Origin: Symbiodinium natans
Taxonomy: Eukaryota; Sar; Dinophyceae; Suessiales; Symbiodiniaceae
Direction of reading: 5' to 3'
DNA length: 64,000 nt
NCBI GenBank assembly: GCA_905221605.1
Contig: CAJNDS010001580.1
Coordinates: 46,001 to 110,000 of the forward strand
The notes under the pieces were generated by a model. It ran no database searches, had not been told where the DNA came from, and worked only from the letters and a program-made list of their open reading frames with translations. This document shows, piece after piece, positions 20,401 to 32,100 of the stretch (the stretch's first letter is position 1; each line of letters opens with the position of its first letter). The translations under genes were made by a program, and so were the position numbers.

Positions 20401-21762
20401 AAGCTTTGAAAGGTTGGGAGTTTCACACAAAACCGCCTAATTACAGTTGATGTAGGGGCCTTAGCAAATGGAATAGTTTTTTTTTTTTTTTTGGGGGGGG
20501 GGTGGGGTAGTATAGTACAATTGTAAACAGACCATCAGGACGGAAGACTATTATAATCATTCCGAGCCCATATTACACTCCTGCTGCTGCAGTCCATGAG
20601 CCCAACGCCCTGTCACAAGTCATGCCGCATCCGACCAATCTGGAGCTGCTAAAGTCTGTAGCCCCCAACTTGCCATCTGACCTCCAACCCCCCCCTTCCC
20701 CAAAAAAGCCGTAAACCCTGAACCATCCCAGCTAAAGCTAAGCCCAAACGCCGGAAGTAAATCCCTAGCCCCTGAGGCCTAAACTCTCAACTCCACCCCG
20801 AAAAAACCCAAAGCTCAACTCGAGACATATATGCCGAGCAAGACCCCTAGCCGGTAAACCCTCTAAGTTCGTTTACGGTCTAGGGCGTAAGCCGGGGGAT
20901 GTGCAGCCCTAAGCCTTAAACCCCACTCAACCCCCAAAGCCTAAACCGACCGGGCTGTCCCGCTTCTGCTTCTGTGTCGACATGCCTTCAGAAGCAGCTG
21001 TCTTGAGATGCCAGGTTTTTCGGTGTCCAAGCTTGTAGGGTGAGGGTGAGGGGTTTCGGAGGCCCTAAACCCAAATTCTCTCGTCATTCTACAGGAATCT
21101 TACTGGTAACTCTCTAGGCTCCTGCACGCCTCTCTTACGGCCGGCTTCGTCCTCAGCACCTACCACGAAGTAGACTTGGGGGGAACTTAAGGTAGGGAAG
21201 ATTTATGGTTTAGGAAGGGGGTTTTAGAGCTTCTGGGTTGAGGGTGGAAGGTTGAGATCTTAAAGCCTACAGGGGTTCAGGGTTAAGGCCGAAGGCTCAG
21301 GCATTCGGAGGCGTATCATGGTTTAGGGATTAGAGCTTGGGATGTTGCCCCTTATACTAGCAGTCCTCGATAGAGACTATAGTACCCCTGATAATCCCTC
21401 TTAAGGACTGGGGGGGATATCCCAAATTGGAGCTGAAGACTTCGGGGCTTACCTCCAGTATACAGCCATGCAACGGCGAAAGAGTGCGAGAGGCAGTGAA
21501 GGCCTCAACAAGAAAACCCCCTCAACCCTAAGTCCTAAAACCCCAAAACCCCCTAAACCCCCAAAACCCCCTCAACCCCCTAAACCCTAAACCACAAGTC
21601 CAAAAAAATCCCGAAACCCTAACCCTGAACCCTGAACCCTAAACCCTAAACCCTAAACCCTAAACCCTACACCCTATATAGACCTTGAACCCACCAGCCT
21701 CCCACCAAGCACTCGGTGCGGAGACTCGTCGCCGCGGCCGCGGCGTTCAGATGCGCTTGGAC
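14465..21762 (-). CDS. DEAD-box RNA helicase, DDX24/Mak5-like, multi-exon
   Basis: ATP-dependent RNA helicase; DDX24/Mak5 proteins act in large ribosomal subunit assembly in the nucleolus. Exons in order on the minus strand: 21,697-21,762 (VQAHLNAAAAATSLRTEC then LVGG, after motif Ia); 19,455-19,520 (GEIQRRLLKRRPGLV); 18,785-18,840 (VGTPGRIYALLGMGEEV, motif Ib); about 18,168-18,235 (CEWLREGLKCLRHLVLDE); 17,423-17,479 (ADRLVESGHFRELDKILEL); 14,740-14,850 (VQALMSRLRFRE); 14,465-14,540 (AVFTVDLTK). Consecutive pieces follow the family order LVGG, LLKRRP, VVGTPGR, LVLDEADR, ESGHFREL, LMxK, VDLT. The DEAD motif is split by an intron (GAG|GCAAAC ... GGGAAG|GCCGAC, a GC-AG intron). Not found: the Q motif, motif I (GKT), the SAT motif and the C-terminal helicase motifs, which are either in unread exons or lost. 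Further open islands inside the gene at 16,985-17,085 and 15,880-16,110 may be extra exons. Confidence 0.7.
15880..16110 (-). CDS. Exon-like open island inside the helicase gene
   Basis: Minus-strand open stretch with normal protein texture (VAPLSCREVADLCLLRHADA ... EVRVMWEYRVELQKG), ending in a stop near 15,854. Unidentified. It lies between helicase exons at 17,423 and 14,850, so it could be a lineage-specific insertion in the helicase, a missing exon with an uncertain boundary, or an unrelated exon. Confidence 0.3.
17294..17620. repeat. Two telomere-like tracts flanking one helicase exon
   Basis: CCCTAAA/CCCTAAG at 17,294-17,407 and TTTAGGG at 17,504-17,617. They are in opposite orientations and directly bracket the 57-bp exon carrying AD of the DEAD motif. 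Confidence 0.85.
17706..17815. repeat. 34-bp minisatellite, three copies
   Basis: Units start at 17,706, 17,740 and 17,774 (TTCTTAGGTAACCTGCAACA then GAAGGTTNNTGGGG), with a truncated fourth at 17,808. Copies differ at two positions. It lies in an intron of the helicase gene. Confidence 0.9.
18839..18901. repeat. Short telomeric insert flanked by perfect 13-bp direct repeats
   Basis: ACCTTGCTCGTGC occurs at 18,839-18,851 and 18,889-18,901 around a 37-bp insert ending TTTAGGGTTT. On the minus strand each copy reads GCACGAGCAAG|GT, so both splice sites come from the repeat. It lies immediately upstream of the exon for helicase motif Ib (VGTPGRI). Confidence 0.7.
19288..19690. repeat. Opposed telomere-like arrays
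   Basis: CCCTAAA array of about 20 units (19,288-19,433) and a TTTAGGG/TTTGGGG array (19,545-19,690) on either side of the helicase exon at 19,455-19,520. Confidence 0.9.
20239..20330. mobile_element. Dispersed inverted-repeat element, family 5 (copy 1)
   Basis: Signature GGGTTTACGAAA...GGGGACCCCCAA...GTAGACCCCAA...TTATAAG.AGGACCCCAA...CACCCCTAACTTCGGAGACCCCC. The ends (GGGTTTACGAAA and TTCGGAGACCCCC) are roughly complementary. Related copies are at 24,425-24,531 and 33,425-33,595. Confidence 0.6.
21338..21425. mobile_element. Hairpin MITE, family 4 (copy 1)
   Basis: TTGGGATGTTGCCCCTTATA at the left and AAGGACTGGGGGGGATATCC near the right are imperfect complements. The family is best seen at 34,280-34,351. 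Confidence 0.55.
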
Positions 21763-21845
21763 CTCAGCGCCCCCACACGCCATGCCCGGTCTAAGTCTCA
21801 GAGAAGTGGAGTATGCTACATACCTGTGCATATTATCTATATACA

Positions 21846-21934
21846 TGGAAAACATACATACATACATACATACATACATACATACATACATACACACATA
21901 CATACATACATACATACATACATACATACATACA

Positions 21935-21969
<35 letters not shown>

Positions 21970-21970
21970 G
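21846..21970. repeat. (CATA)n microsatellite
   Basis: Nearly pure CATA tetramers, about 30 units. Two overlapping Y/I/H/T and M/Y/V/C repeat ORFs arise from it and are not genes. Confidence 0.95.
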
Positions 21971-21999
21971 TATGTATGAAATGATACATACAGATCCGA

Positions 22000-23540
22000 T
22001 GTACACTTAACACATGCAGTAAGTGTACTGCATCAGCCCCTGCGTACATGAAGGCTATAAAGTACACTTGAAGTCACACAACATACACAGAAGAAAGTCC
22101 ACGACACACTCTGCAAGATAGCTTGACGTGTTTCCTGCTGACCGGGTGCCTCGACACTAACCCTAGCTAAATATGCCGAAATGGCTGGGCTCCATGTGGC
22201 TTGACTAGGGAGATACGCCTGCGTGCGCACGGAAAATGCCCGGCCCTTGCGACTTCTTCTCATGTCACTCTAGCTACCATCAGCTATGGGAGCCTAGTCA
22301 GGCCTCTGACAAGGCGAAACACATTAAACAAAATTAAGACTGCTCTCATATTAGGCAGACTTGTCGTTCATTCTTTTGCTTCCAGCCATTGCCACTATAC
22401 AAACCACCCCCCCCCCCCCCCCCCCCAAAAACCATGAAGACCTGGCCCTAGCTACGTAGGGTCTACGGGGTCTACGAGGCACATCAGGATTTTGTGCGGG
22501 ACATACCACTCGTGTTCACCACGCACAGGATCGTCGGCAGTCAAGCTAAGATTGAAAAGTCCACGCAGATACAAAGCATCCGACCATGCGGCCATGGGCA
22601 GCATGCAGCGGAGCTGTCGCTACTTTGGGGTGCTTCATTGGTATGTCTTGATACGCTGGTGCTTGACCTGAAGGGCCCCAGGGTTAGATGCCTCAACTTT
22701 CCAATGTTCAACTGGAACGAGAACGGCGTACGCAAAAGTGGAACGTCATCTTCTATAGAACTGCAGATATGACTGTCCAATGTGGAGGGCTTCTGAGGTC
22801 CTAGTTCATTGTTTAGAGAGCTGCCCAGAGGGGCTGGTCTAAATTTTTAGGCCTTTGGTGATGAAGAGTTTTAGGGTTTACGTTATGGTAAATTTCTTCT
22901 GGTTTCTGGTACAGTACCAAGCAGACGACCACCATTTAGACTCAGACCAAACCCTGTTCTGCAAATCTGCCTTAGGAACCTCAACGCCTACTTTGAGTCT
23001 CGCAAAACCCACAACTTACAAACGCATAGGTTTTGGGCTTCGAGTGTCTAAACGCCCTAGCCATAACTACGACCACACAAAAGAAAGGGTACGTTTTGGG
23101 GCTAGTTCAGGCTCTTCGCATGGGATGCTTTGTCCAGCGCCCTTGGAAACCTGCGGAGAGCTACACGGCTACGCAACTCTCCTTGCCATCACGCGCTCCT
23201 GGCTTGGAAGCTGGTGGAAGTGAGATGCCCGGAGCACCTTAACTGCCTGGTCCTTAGAAGGGAATGAGGGACTTGGGCACCTTACATGCCCCCATATATA
23301 CCCTTTAAGGGATTATATAGGGTACCTCATTCCTTCATTCCCTACGAAGAACCAGAAAGTAAGCCCCAAACCGCCTACTTCTGTCACACCTCCCCGTCCT
23401 TGGCTGGGCGCTTCCCAAAAGGGGCAATTACCCATAAATACCCTGAAGTACGACAGCATAGAAAGCCACAAACGGGCACAACCCCATCACAATAAAATAG
23501 TGACGTATGAATACATGTATACATACATATATGGATTAGA
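22000..23540. other. No confident gene
   Basis: Both strands carry open frames of 70-120 codons (e.g. 22,541-22,770 minus, 22,494-22,772 and 22,855-23,223 plus) without recognisable motifs. Sequence is less repetitive than its surroundings, so it may hold exons. A poly-C run lies at 22,409-22,425. A short element similar to 4,260-4,335 lies at 23,262-23,335 (ACCCTTTAAGGGATTATATA then GGGTACCTCATTCC). Confidence 0.4.
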
Positions 23541-23549
23541 TATGACATG

Positions 23550-24185
23550 CTATACCTGAAGAAGCCTAACCCAAACTGCTCGAGAGCTTGCTGCGCCTCC
23601 TTTGTGCGGGTGCTCATGTTCCCCGCCTCCAGGCGTGTCGATCCCTAACTATGGAGTGTTCAGGGTTTAGAGGATCAGGGTTTAGTGTTGAACCTTAAAT
23701 CTGCCATCCCGGAGAGGCCCATACCCCGAAAGAGTTGCACTTCGTGTGGCCTTGCTGATTCTAACAGACAAACTACAGCTTTATGTCCGCCATATCCTCA
23801 CTGATGCGCCAAGCAAGGCGAAAGCAGCAAGTCGCAACGATTGATTCTCTTTGAGGGTTTTAGGGTTTAGGGTTATCCATGCAATCTGGATCGAGGAATA
23901 AGTCGCAGCAGTCTCTATACGATACAGCCATGTTCTGCCTGAGCGGACGCAACTTGCTCGATGGTCTTCGCGTCCACGGCTTTTTCGCCCTTGTGGACCT
24001 CGATGGAAGCCCCAAAACCAACAAGCCCTAATCCTAAACCCTAAACCCTAAACCCTAAACCCCAAACCCTGAACCCTAGGGTCTAGCTTCTGGACCAAGC
24101 TCCGGCGGTGCTTGGCGTTTGGTGTGGCAGGACATGTGTCGCACGCAGTACAGAATGCACCGGCTATGAGGAGTTGGGCAACCGT
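23550..24185 (-). CDS. Exon set of an unidentified gene
   Basis: Three minus-strand islands: 24,105-24,185 (IAGAFCTACDTCPATPNAKH, with three Cys spaced like a metal-binding turn), 23,915-24,010 (EKAVDAKTIEQVASAQAEHG) and 23,550-23,640 (MSTRTKEAQQALEQFGLGFF). A CCCTAAA tract (24,030-24,080) separates the first two. Order and strand match the neighbouring genes. The function is unknown and it is not certain that the three belong together. Confidence 0.35.
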
Positions 24186-24424
24186 AAAAACCCTAAGCCC
24201 AAAGCCCTAAGCCCTAAGCCCTAAACCCTAGAAGATGCAAGGGAGACATGTCTACAGCAACTTGCCACAGAAAAAGCCGTGGATCGCAAGAGCAAACCCC
24301 TGCCATGCTTCTCAGGGGAGCCCTCCTTATATTTTCTAACGCATAACGCAGCCCTACTGCCCCTAATCCCCTAAATCCTCAAACCAACGTGGGCCCACAA
24401 GACAGGGCCGTCGGATGTAGGAGT

Positions 24425-24531
24425 TGGGGGTTTACGAAAACACGAAACCCCTTATTTAAACCCCAAAATAGCAGGATTCCCTTATAATGAGGACCCCAAT
24501 CAGGTACCCCCAATTTCGGAAGCCCCCATTT
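24425..24531. mobile_element. Dispersed inverted-repeat element, family 5 (copy 2)
   Basis: Ends GGGGGTTTACGAAA and TTTCGGAAGCCCCC are complementary apart from two positions. The inside matches the copies at 20,239 and 33,425 (CCTTATAATGAGGACCCCAA, GGTACCCCCAATTTCGG). Confidence 0.65.
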
Positions 24532-24849
24532 AGGGTCTCAGGCCCGGACTCTGATCGCCACCGAGTTGTAGTATCGCACGCCGGAATCATGATGCGCCTC
24601 ATGCTCGTGCTGAATGCTCGAGGTTTTGCCAGTCACAGAATGCAAGGAACAGCAAGACAGAGACCACAACGTATAGCTAGACATGTCCATCTGCAACGTG
24701 GTGGGTTTCATGAGAAGGGCATATCATGGGTGTAACTCAGTTAATAGGCAGCTGGAGAAGACTTCTCATAGCGCCAAGAGCAAGGGGGTTTACGCATTTA
24801 GGGGGTGTATGGCTTGAGGTTCGAATTGGACACCGTGCTGGTCATGCTA

Positions 24850-25445
24850 TCGCAAGCGGTTGGCCTCCAGTGGGGGCCAAACCATAGACCATCCTAGATC
24901 CCTCCACCGGCAACTTTTTCTGATGATACTCGTCGTCAGCTTTCGGCACATTACCACACAGGCCAGAAGAGCCACAGGCCTGAAAGGCGCTGTTGATCTC
25001 ATTTTTGATGTAGTCACGATCCTGGCCAATGGTCCCATCATTGCTTCTCTGATACCATACTGCTTCATGCATCCAAAGAGTACAAGTTACCAAACAAGTA
25101 CACTTGAATATATGAGTATATGAGCATCTGAATGTATGAACATCTGACTATATTCATGCGACGAGAAAATATGCATGTATATCTATCTATCTATATATAT
25201 ATATATAGTCATTTTATTGATTTATATATATATATATATATTCACAGCATGAACAAGCCTGAAGCCCTATGAAAACCTACAAAGCACCATTTGCCCTGGG
25301 CCGGTCTGTTTCCCTCGTCCACCCCCCCCCCCCCCCCCGCCCCCACCCCCCCCCACCCACCCCCCACCCCCCCCCCCCCTTCCCCCCCACCTCGCCCCCT
25401 CCCCCCATCCCCTCCCCCTCCCCCCCCTCCCCCCCCCTCCCCCCC

Positions 25446-25484
<39 letters not shown>

Positions 25485-25605
25485 TCCTAACCCAAAACCC
25501 CTCCCCCTCCCCCCTCCCGCAAAGCGCGGAGGAAGGTGCCAGCTTCCTCTCCGCCTTCTCGCGCTTCTTGGCCAAGCCTGGCGTGGGACTTACTTTTTTT
25601 ACCAT
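24850..25605 (-). CDS. Two exon-like islands, unidentified
   Basis: Minus-strand open stretch 24,842-25,070 (GQDRDYIKNEINSAFQACGS ... KLPVEGSRMVYGLAPTGGQ) ends at a stop and has ordinary protein composition. A second, 25,510-25,600 (KREKAERKLAPSSALCG), lies beyond a long poly-C/CCT tract. No family is recognised. Confidence 0.3.
25320..25490. repeat. Poly-C / (CCCCT)n tract
   Basis: About 170 bases of nearly pure C with occasional T, A or G, including an uninterrupted run of about 40 C. Poly-Pro and poly-Gly ORFs over it are artefacts, and the length is likely unreliable in any assembly. Confidence 0.9.
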
Positions 25606-25743
25606 TAAGCTGCGATGTTATATTGATTTTGTACTGGCACTATATTGTTCTATTCTGAACGACTATATTCTATTACTATATTGTTACATTACTCTCTCGC
25701 ATTATGTGACGATATACTTTTATTCTGGTTTAGAGCTTCAGGG

Positions 25744-26660
25744 TTAGGATGGCAAAGCAGGCTTCTTTGCCCGCCTTGCTGCAGGGATTTTCAAGCTGCT
25801 GGGAGGGGCCGGGCTTTGGGAATGCCAGGATGCAGGGTGAGCTTTCAACAGCTCGAATGGGACTTTGCATATGACTGGCCTTTCTAGAGGCCTCATGCTG
25901 AGAGAGAGCCCTTTGTCTAACAATTCCACTCCGAAAATTCGATAACTGACCCGAATCTTGTCGAAGCTCCGGAATCTGGCATGGAAGGGTTTAGGGTTCA
26001 AAGGTTTTGGGGTTACGGGGTTCTGGAGGTTTAATTACGTTTCTGGGGCCAGGGAGTCTCGCGGAGAGTAGGGCGTTGCCAAAATCCTGCCAGGAGTGCT
26101 CCTCTTGCGGTGCCGTCCCGCAGCCTGATCGCAGGGCTTCGCGCAGAGGGACGCCAGAAGTGTGACTGGATTGATTGGGCTTTTGGACCAGGGGGCCTCA
26201 CAAAAGACTGAGAGCATTTTGGGGATATGAACATGCCACAGCCACGAAAGCGATCAGGTTCCTCGCCAAAGGACTATTCTACATTTAGGCTTTTTTGGCT
26301 TGGGATTTAGGGCTTAGGGATTTAGGGCTTAGAGGGTTCCATGACTCCATGATAGAACGGTAGAAGTGGGACCCCCAGCCAGTGACTTTCGGACTAAAAC
26401 CTTTTGGGTCTTGACAGCCCTTCTCCCGACATATCAGCAACCCGACCAACACCCCCCGCCCTAGCCCCCTAGGCGCATCCCTCCACACCCCTCAGCCCCA
26501 GCCCAAGACCCTAAAACCTCAATCCAAACGCTCACCTTCTGCAGTTCCCCCGTGCACCCTAAACCCGAAACCCCGGGCCTTTTCTGCGAGGCGTCGAGCC
26601 TCAAAGAGCTCCAGAATTCTCGCCTTCGGGTTGCCCAGAGAGCTGTCCGAAGAGAAGGGA
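25744..26660 (-). CDS. Exon set ending in a basic tail, unidentified
   Basis: Minus-strand islands at 26,575-26,655 (GNPKARILELFEARRLAEK), 26,040-26,230 and 25,744-25,985. The last reads RFRSFDKIRVSYRIFGVELL ... RPVICKVPFELL and ends SLKIPAARRAKKPALPS before a stop, so it looks like a genuine 3' exon. No family is recognised. Confidence 0.35.
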
Positions 26661-26699
26661 GAGTAAGGTATATGAAGAACACCAGATACAATGAGGCTT

Positions 26700-28250
26700 A
26701 GGCTTTGGGGTTTAGGGGCTTTCCCGGAGCTTCGGAGCACTCCGCACCCGACACCGCGCACCCTTTCATGTCTCACGGGCAGTGCTCACCCTAAACCCTA
26801 GATCCTTTCTTTGGGGAGCATAAAAATATTTAGGTTCTGTCGTCATTTAGAGAAACCCCCGAGTTTGATGCTAAGATTGAGTTTAGGGTTTAGGCTTGAG
26901 GGTTTAGGGTTTAGGGTTTAGGGTTCAGGGTTCAGGGTTTAGGGCTTAGGGTTTAGGGTTTGGGGTTTATCTCCTTTCACGTTCGGAGTGCTTCAAACGT
27001 GCGAGCCTGGGGGAAAGGTTGGGGGCTTGCGATCGGAGTGCTTCACACGTGTGAGCCTGGGGGAAAGGTTGGGGGGGTTTAGGGTTTAGGGTTTAGGGTT
27101 TAGGGTTCGGGGGTTCGGGTGTAGGGTTTTAGAGTGCAGGGTAGAGTTTCGGCATTGCCTACCTAGCGTGCGGAGTGGAGGTGAGGTCTGCACCGATGAT
27201 TCTGTATGACGCTGACCCATCCCTTGAAGTACTCGCTTCCCGCTAACGGGTTTAGGGTTTAGGGTTTGGGGTTTAGGATAAGCCCCCTGCCCCTAATATC
27301 AAATATTCGCCATACACGATAACTGGGGGTATTTCATATCAAGGGGTAGGGGGGGGGGTTGAAAATTCGGGGGCGGCGAGTATTCGAACTGTTTACGAGT
27401 CCTGAGCTGACTGCTCGAACCGGGAAAACTCTAAACTCTTGGACCCAAATTGTGGAACTCCTATGGCCCTATGAACTCCACATGAGCCAGCATAGCCGCA
27501 CCCTCCCCCCCCACCCCATGGTAATCCCCCCATCTATCCGGGTTCGGTTTTGGGTTTCTCCCCCCCCCCCCCCCCCCCCCGTGGTTCATGGTCTGCGGTT
27601 CATGGGCTTATGGTTTAGGGTTAGGCTGTAGAGTTCAGGATTTTCACTCTCACCCCTTTGGTCCATTGGTTCACGGTTAGAGTTTACGGTTCACGGTTTG
27701 GGGTAATGGTAGGTTTATGGTTTCCGCTCTCCCCCCTGTGGTTCGTGCTGGGTTTATGGTCCAGGGTTAAAGCGGTGAAGGTTTCGGGTTTACCCTTCTC
27801 CCCCTGTGGTTCATTGGCGGGTTTAGGTTTTAGGGATCAGGGTTCAGGTTTGGGGTTAGGTTGAGGGTTTCTCTCTCCCCCCCGTGGTCCGTGGTGCTTT
27901 TAAGGTTAACGGGCGGGGGGGGGGTCGATTACGCGGAACGCGGGCGCATAATAAACCCCATGAACCCTTACCTTTAACCCTAAACCCTTACCCCTGAACC
28001 CCAACCTTACACCCTAAACCAATACTGATCGTGGAACCCTAGTAGACATTATACTTGTAGCAGATCCATACTTGTAGCTATTTCTTAGGAATCATATGGT
28101 ACCAAGAATCAAGAATTATTCCCCACAAAAATCCTTAAGAAACTTTCTTAGGAATCATGGCAGCCAAGAATCAAGAATCATTCCCCACAAAATCCTTAAG
28201 AAACTTTCTTAGGAATCATGGTACCCAAGAATCAAGAACTATTCCCCACA
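26700..28250. other. Repeat-rich region, one exon candidate
   Basis: TTTAGGG tracts at 26,880-26,970 and 27,075-27,105, poly-C near 27,560, and plus-strand GT-rich low complexity at 27,590-27,900. A single minus island, 27,150-27,240 (LQGMGQRHTESSVQTSPPLR), may be an exon. The two tandem duplications are listed separately. Confidence 0.5.
26983..27077. repeat. 51-bp tandem duplication
   Basis: CGGAGTGCTTCAAACGTGCG and the following AGCCTGGGGGAAAGGTTGGGGG start at 26,983 and again at 27,034, with four differences. Confidence 0.85.
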
Positions 28251-28264
28251 AGACCCTCAAGATA
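28081..28264. repeat. 61-63 bp minisatellite, three copies
   Basis: Units start at 28,081, 28,144 and 28,205; core TTTCTTAGGAATCATGG then CCAAGAATCAAGAA, TTCCCCACAAAATCCTTAAG. Divergence is a few bases per copy. The array stops at the start of an exon (28,262). Confidence 0.9.
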
Positions 28265-29036
28265 CTTTGACTTGAAACCCAGAGCCCCAGTCGCCTGCTC
28301 ATCCTTGCTCAGCGTGGCCTGGTCCCGGCCCTGGCTGTCCAAGTCGCTCACGGCGGGCGCAGCCTTCTGGGCTAGGGGCTGGGCTTGGGGGGTTAGGGTT
28401 TAGGGTTGAGGGTTTAGGGTTTAGGGCCATTTAGGGTTTAGGGTTGAGTGTTTAGGGTTTAGGGCACAGGGTCGTAAGGGTTCTGTAGGCTTCTGTAGGG
28501 CTCTCAAGAGGTTTGGGGGTTCTAAGAGTTCTGGAGGGTTTGGGTTGAGGATAGGGTGCTATAGGGTTTGGGGAGTCGAGATTATGAAGACGCTTCAAAT
28601 CTTCAGTCTTGAGGTTTGGGCGGCCTAGTGCCCTAAATCATACACCCTAAACCCTAAACCCTGAACCCTGGACCCTGAACCCTGAACCCTGAACCCTGAA
28701 CCCCAAGCCATTAGGGTTTGGGGCTGCGTCGCTTAAAGCTTGCTCAGGGTTTGGGGTGGGGTTTAGGTTTGGGGCTTGGAGGGAGGAGCAGAGCTCTCAA
28801 CCACTAAGTATCGATTCCATCATCCACCCCTCTCAGAACACAAAACAACTTGTATACTTATATACATATATATATATATGTGTATGTATATATATATATA
28901 TTTGTATATGTATATATGTATATATGTATATATGTACATATGTACATATGTACATATGTATATATGTATATATGTATATATGTATATATGTATGTATATA
29001 TATATATGCATATGTATATATATATATATATATGTG

Positions 29037-29131
<95 letters not shown>

Positions 29132-32100
29132 GTGTGTGTGTAAACAAAAATACATTTGTTCATTCATGTATTTACTTCCATTTATATATGTTTGTAAGAA
29201 CAGATGTAGAGCTACGCATGCGCACCCTCAACTGGTAAACCTCAGATCCCGAAGAGCGCCACCGTGGCTCCCCAAGTCCTAAACCCTAAACCCTAAACCC
29301 TAAACCCTAAACCCTAAACCCTCATCGCCTGCGCGGCTGCCTCCTGAGAAGGCTCCGAGTCTGCCCGGAGCTGGTCCCTCGCGGCATGTGGAGCAGGCGG
29401 TTCGGACGTAAGGTTCTGAGGCGTTTAAGTGAAGGTTTAGGGTTTAGGGTTTAGGGTTTAGGGTTTAGGGTTTGGGGTTTAGGGTTTAGGGTTTGGGGTT
29501 TCCAGCTCTTCCTGTTTATTCGACCATATGCAAAGCTGAGGTTTGGCAGTTTGAGAGTTCAGCGGTTTCAGGTAGTTTCAGGCCCGACAACTTGACCATG
29601 AGCTGGTGGCCTGAGCATCTGCAGAAGTGCATCATACTCCTTCTGATTCTGATCGCTCTGTTCGCCGCCGGCCTGAGTTCAGGGCATTTTCGACTTCAGG
29701 ATCTGGGAGTCTGGGCGCTACGAAGAACGCAGGCTGTACATATGATCAGGATCTCTACTCAGGAGCTGAATCTTAGCCAGAGCTGTTGACAAACATGCTA
29801 TCAGCTGCTCACAAAACAAAAACATGCTCCGTCTTGCTCCCAGGGCAGCCGCGTCTGTCGTCGCCACGGACTCCTGCAAAGCCCGTGCGCGATCGAAGGC
29901 TTGCTTGCATGCACCAGTAGCAGCACCAGCAACGCTACTGGTTGAGCTGTGCGGGAAGGGAAAGTTTTCCAGCTTTGGGTGTTAATTCGCCATGCTATCA
30001 GAATACAAGAGGTAGGACCTTTGTTATGCCTATCCCCAGCAGGACATGCAATAAATAGAGCAGAGGAATATGCATGAGAAATCCTATGTACACTCATTAG
30101 AAACCATCATCTCACGGTGGAACTGACAGGGCTCATGTATTAATATAGGGGTCGGTATAACTACGAATAGTTTAGGGTCCCTTATAATTATGCCAGAATT
30201 CCCCCGCAAAGCCTTATTGAAAACTATTCAGGCCCCAATCCTACAGGTCATGACGGTGAGTCAGTTTGGCGGGTTAGGAGGCCATCTCCTTGTGCTCAGA
30301 GATCAGCGTGGGACTTTTTGGGGTGATGCTTTTTTTACATGGAGGGTCGGAAGAATTACTGATAGTCTTCCTTCAGAGTCCCTTTCTACTCATACTATAA
30401 GGTGCCCCACGAAACCTTATCTAGGCCGCTACAGTGCGTGTGTGCGCCGCGCTGGGGGCTCATCCTATGAGCTCAGATTTCTGAAGGTTTAGTTGGAGGC
30501 TTGGAGGGGTTTAGCTCTGGGATTTCGGGGTTCAGCCAAGAGCTTTTGGGCCTTTGGGGGGGCTCAGGCTCAATGGCTTGCCATTCCTACCGCTATTCTA
30601 AAGCCTGTTTCCAGGAATCGCCCGAAGCTCCTTGGCCCTTAAACCCTAGACCCTGAGATGCTAAACCTTAAGAACCCTAAACCTCAAACCACTAAAGCCT
30701 AAACCCCTAAACCCCTACACTTCAGGGCATGCAAGCCCCAAAACCCAAAACCCAAGACCCAAAACCCAAAACCCAAAACCCACAACCCAAAACCCAAAAC
30801 CCAAAACCCCAAACCCAAAACCCAAAACCCTAACCCTAAACCCTAAACCCCCCAGCCCGTCCTCCTGGGCCGCTTCGATCGGCTCAGGCGGCGGCTCGCC
30901 GTCTGTGGTCTCCCGGTCGGTGGGGGCCTGGCGGCTTTTATTCCTAGGGATGTGAGTGGTTTAGGGTTTAGGGTTTAGGGTTTCGGGTTTAGGGTTTAGG
31001 GTTTAGGGTTTTCCTAAACCCCAAACCCTAAACCCTATACACAACCCTAAACCCTAAACCCCGAACACCCAAACCCCAGACCGACCTCTGGGCCCGCCAA
31101 CTCTACACCCGAAGCGCTGCGGCCCTAAACCCTAAACCCTAAACCCTAAACCCTAAACCCTAAACCCTAAACCCTAAACCCTAAACCCTAAACCCTAAAC
31201 CCTGAACCAACAAGTTCCCAAGGCCTTGCATTGCTAAACGCTGCTAAGTCCCAACATCCTATAGCCCTAAACTCCCCAGTTCCATGAAAAATCAAACTGC
31301 TAAGGCAACTTTTAACACCCGAGGCCCCATCAACTCCTTCAGTCCCTAAACCCCGTTAACTCCCGAAATCCCGGAGAAACCTAAACCCTGCAACCCTAAA
31401 ACTCCTAAACCCCTAATGCCCAAAGCCCCTTTTGAATTCCCTAGAGCCCTAAACCCTAAATTCAAAGTCCTGAAATCATGAAACCCTAAACCCCCTCAAG
31501 TTCCCTAAGCCCTAAAACACTAAACCCTAAACCCTAAACCCCAAACCCTAAACCCCAGCCCCTAAATCCCTACATTCAAAACACCTAAAAACCCCCAACC
31601 CCTCGTCTGCGGCCTCCGCTGGCTCACTGCCGCGGCCGGTACCCTGATCAAAGCCCTATGATTAATTAAGGTTTAGGGTTTATATAGGGTTTAGGGTTTA
31701 GGGTTTAGGGGTTCGGGTTTAGGGCTTAGGGTTTGGGGATTCGGGATGTAGTTTAGGGTTTAGGGAGTTAGGGGTGTTTATAAACAACAGAATCTGGACG
31801 TCTTCAGGTTCAGGGTTTAGAGTTTAGGGTTTAGGATGCAGAGTTTCGGATTTACGGATTTACCGTAAGAACACAAGCGTACTTGTTGGTGGCTTGTGCA
31901 GTCGCAATCCTCATGTCCAATTCTTCGGTAGCTTACAAACAGTAGGGCATGGCCCCCAGGGGGGAGTGCTGCCGTAGCAGAGCCCGGTGCGATGCTTCTT
32001 ACCCTAAAGCCTGACCCCTAAATCCTAAACCCTAAACTCTAAACCCTAAACCCTAAACCCTACTTGTTTTGAAGGCCTAAACCCTAAACCCTAAACCCAC

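Noticed and set aside
25267-25608. Poly-Pro and poly-Gly ORFs
   Set aside because: They arise from a poly-C tract and have no other content.
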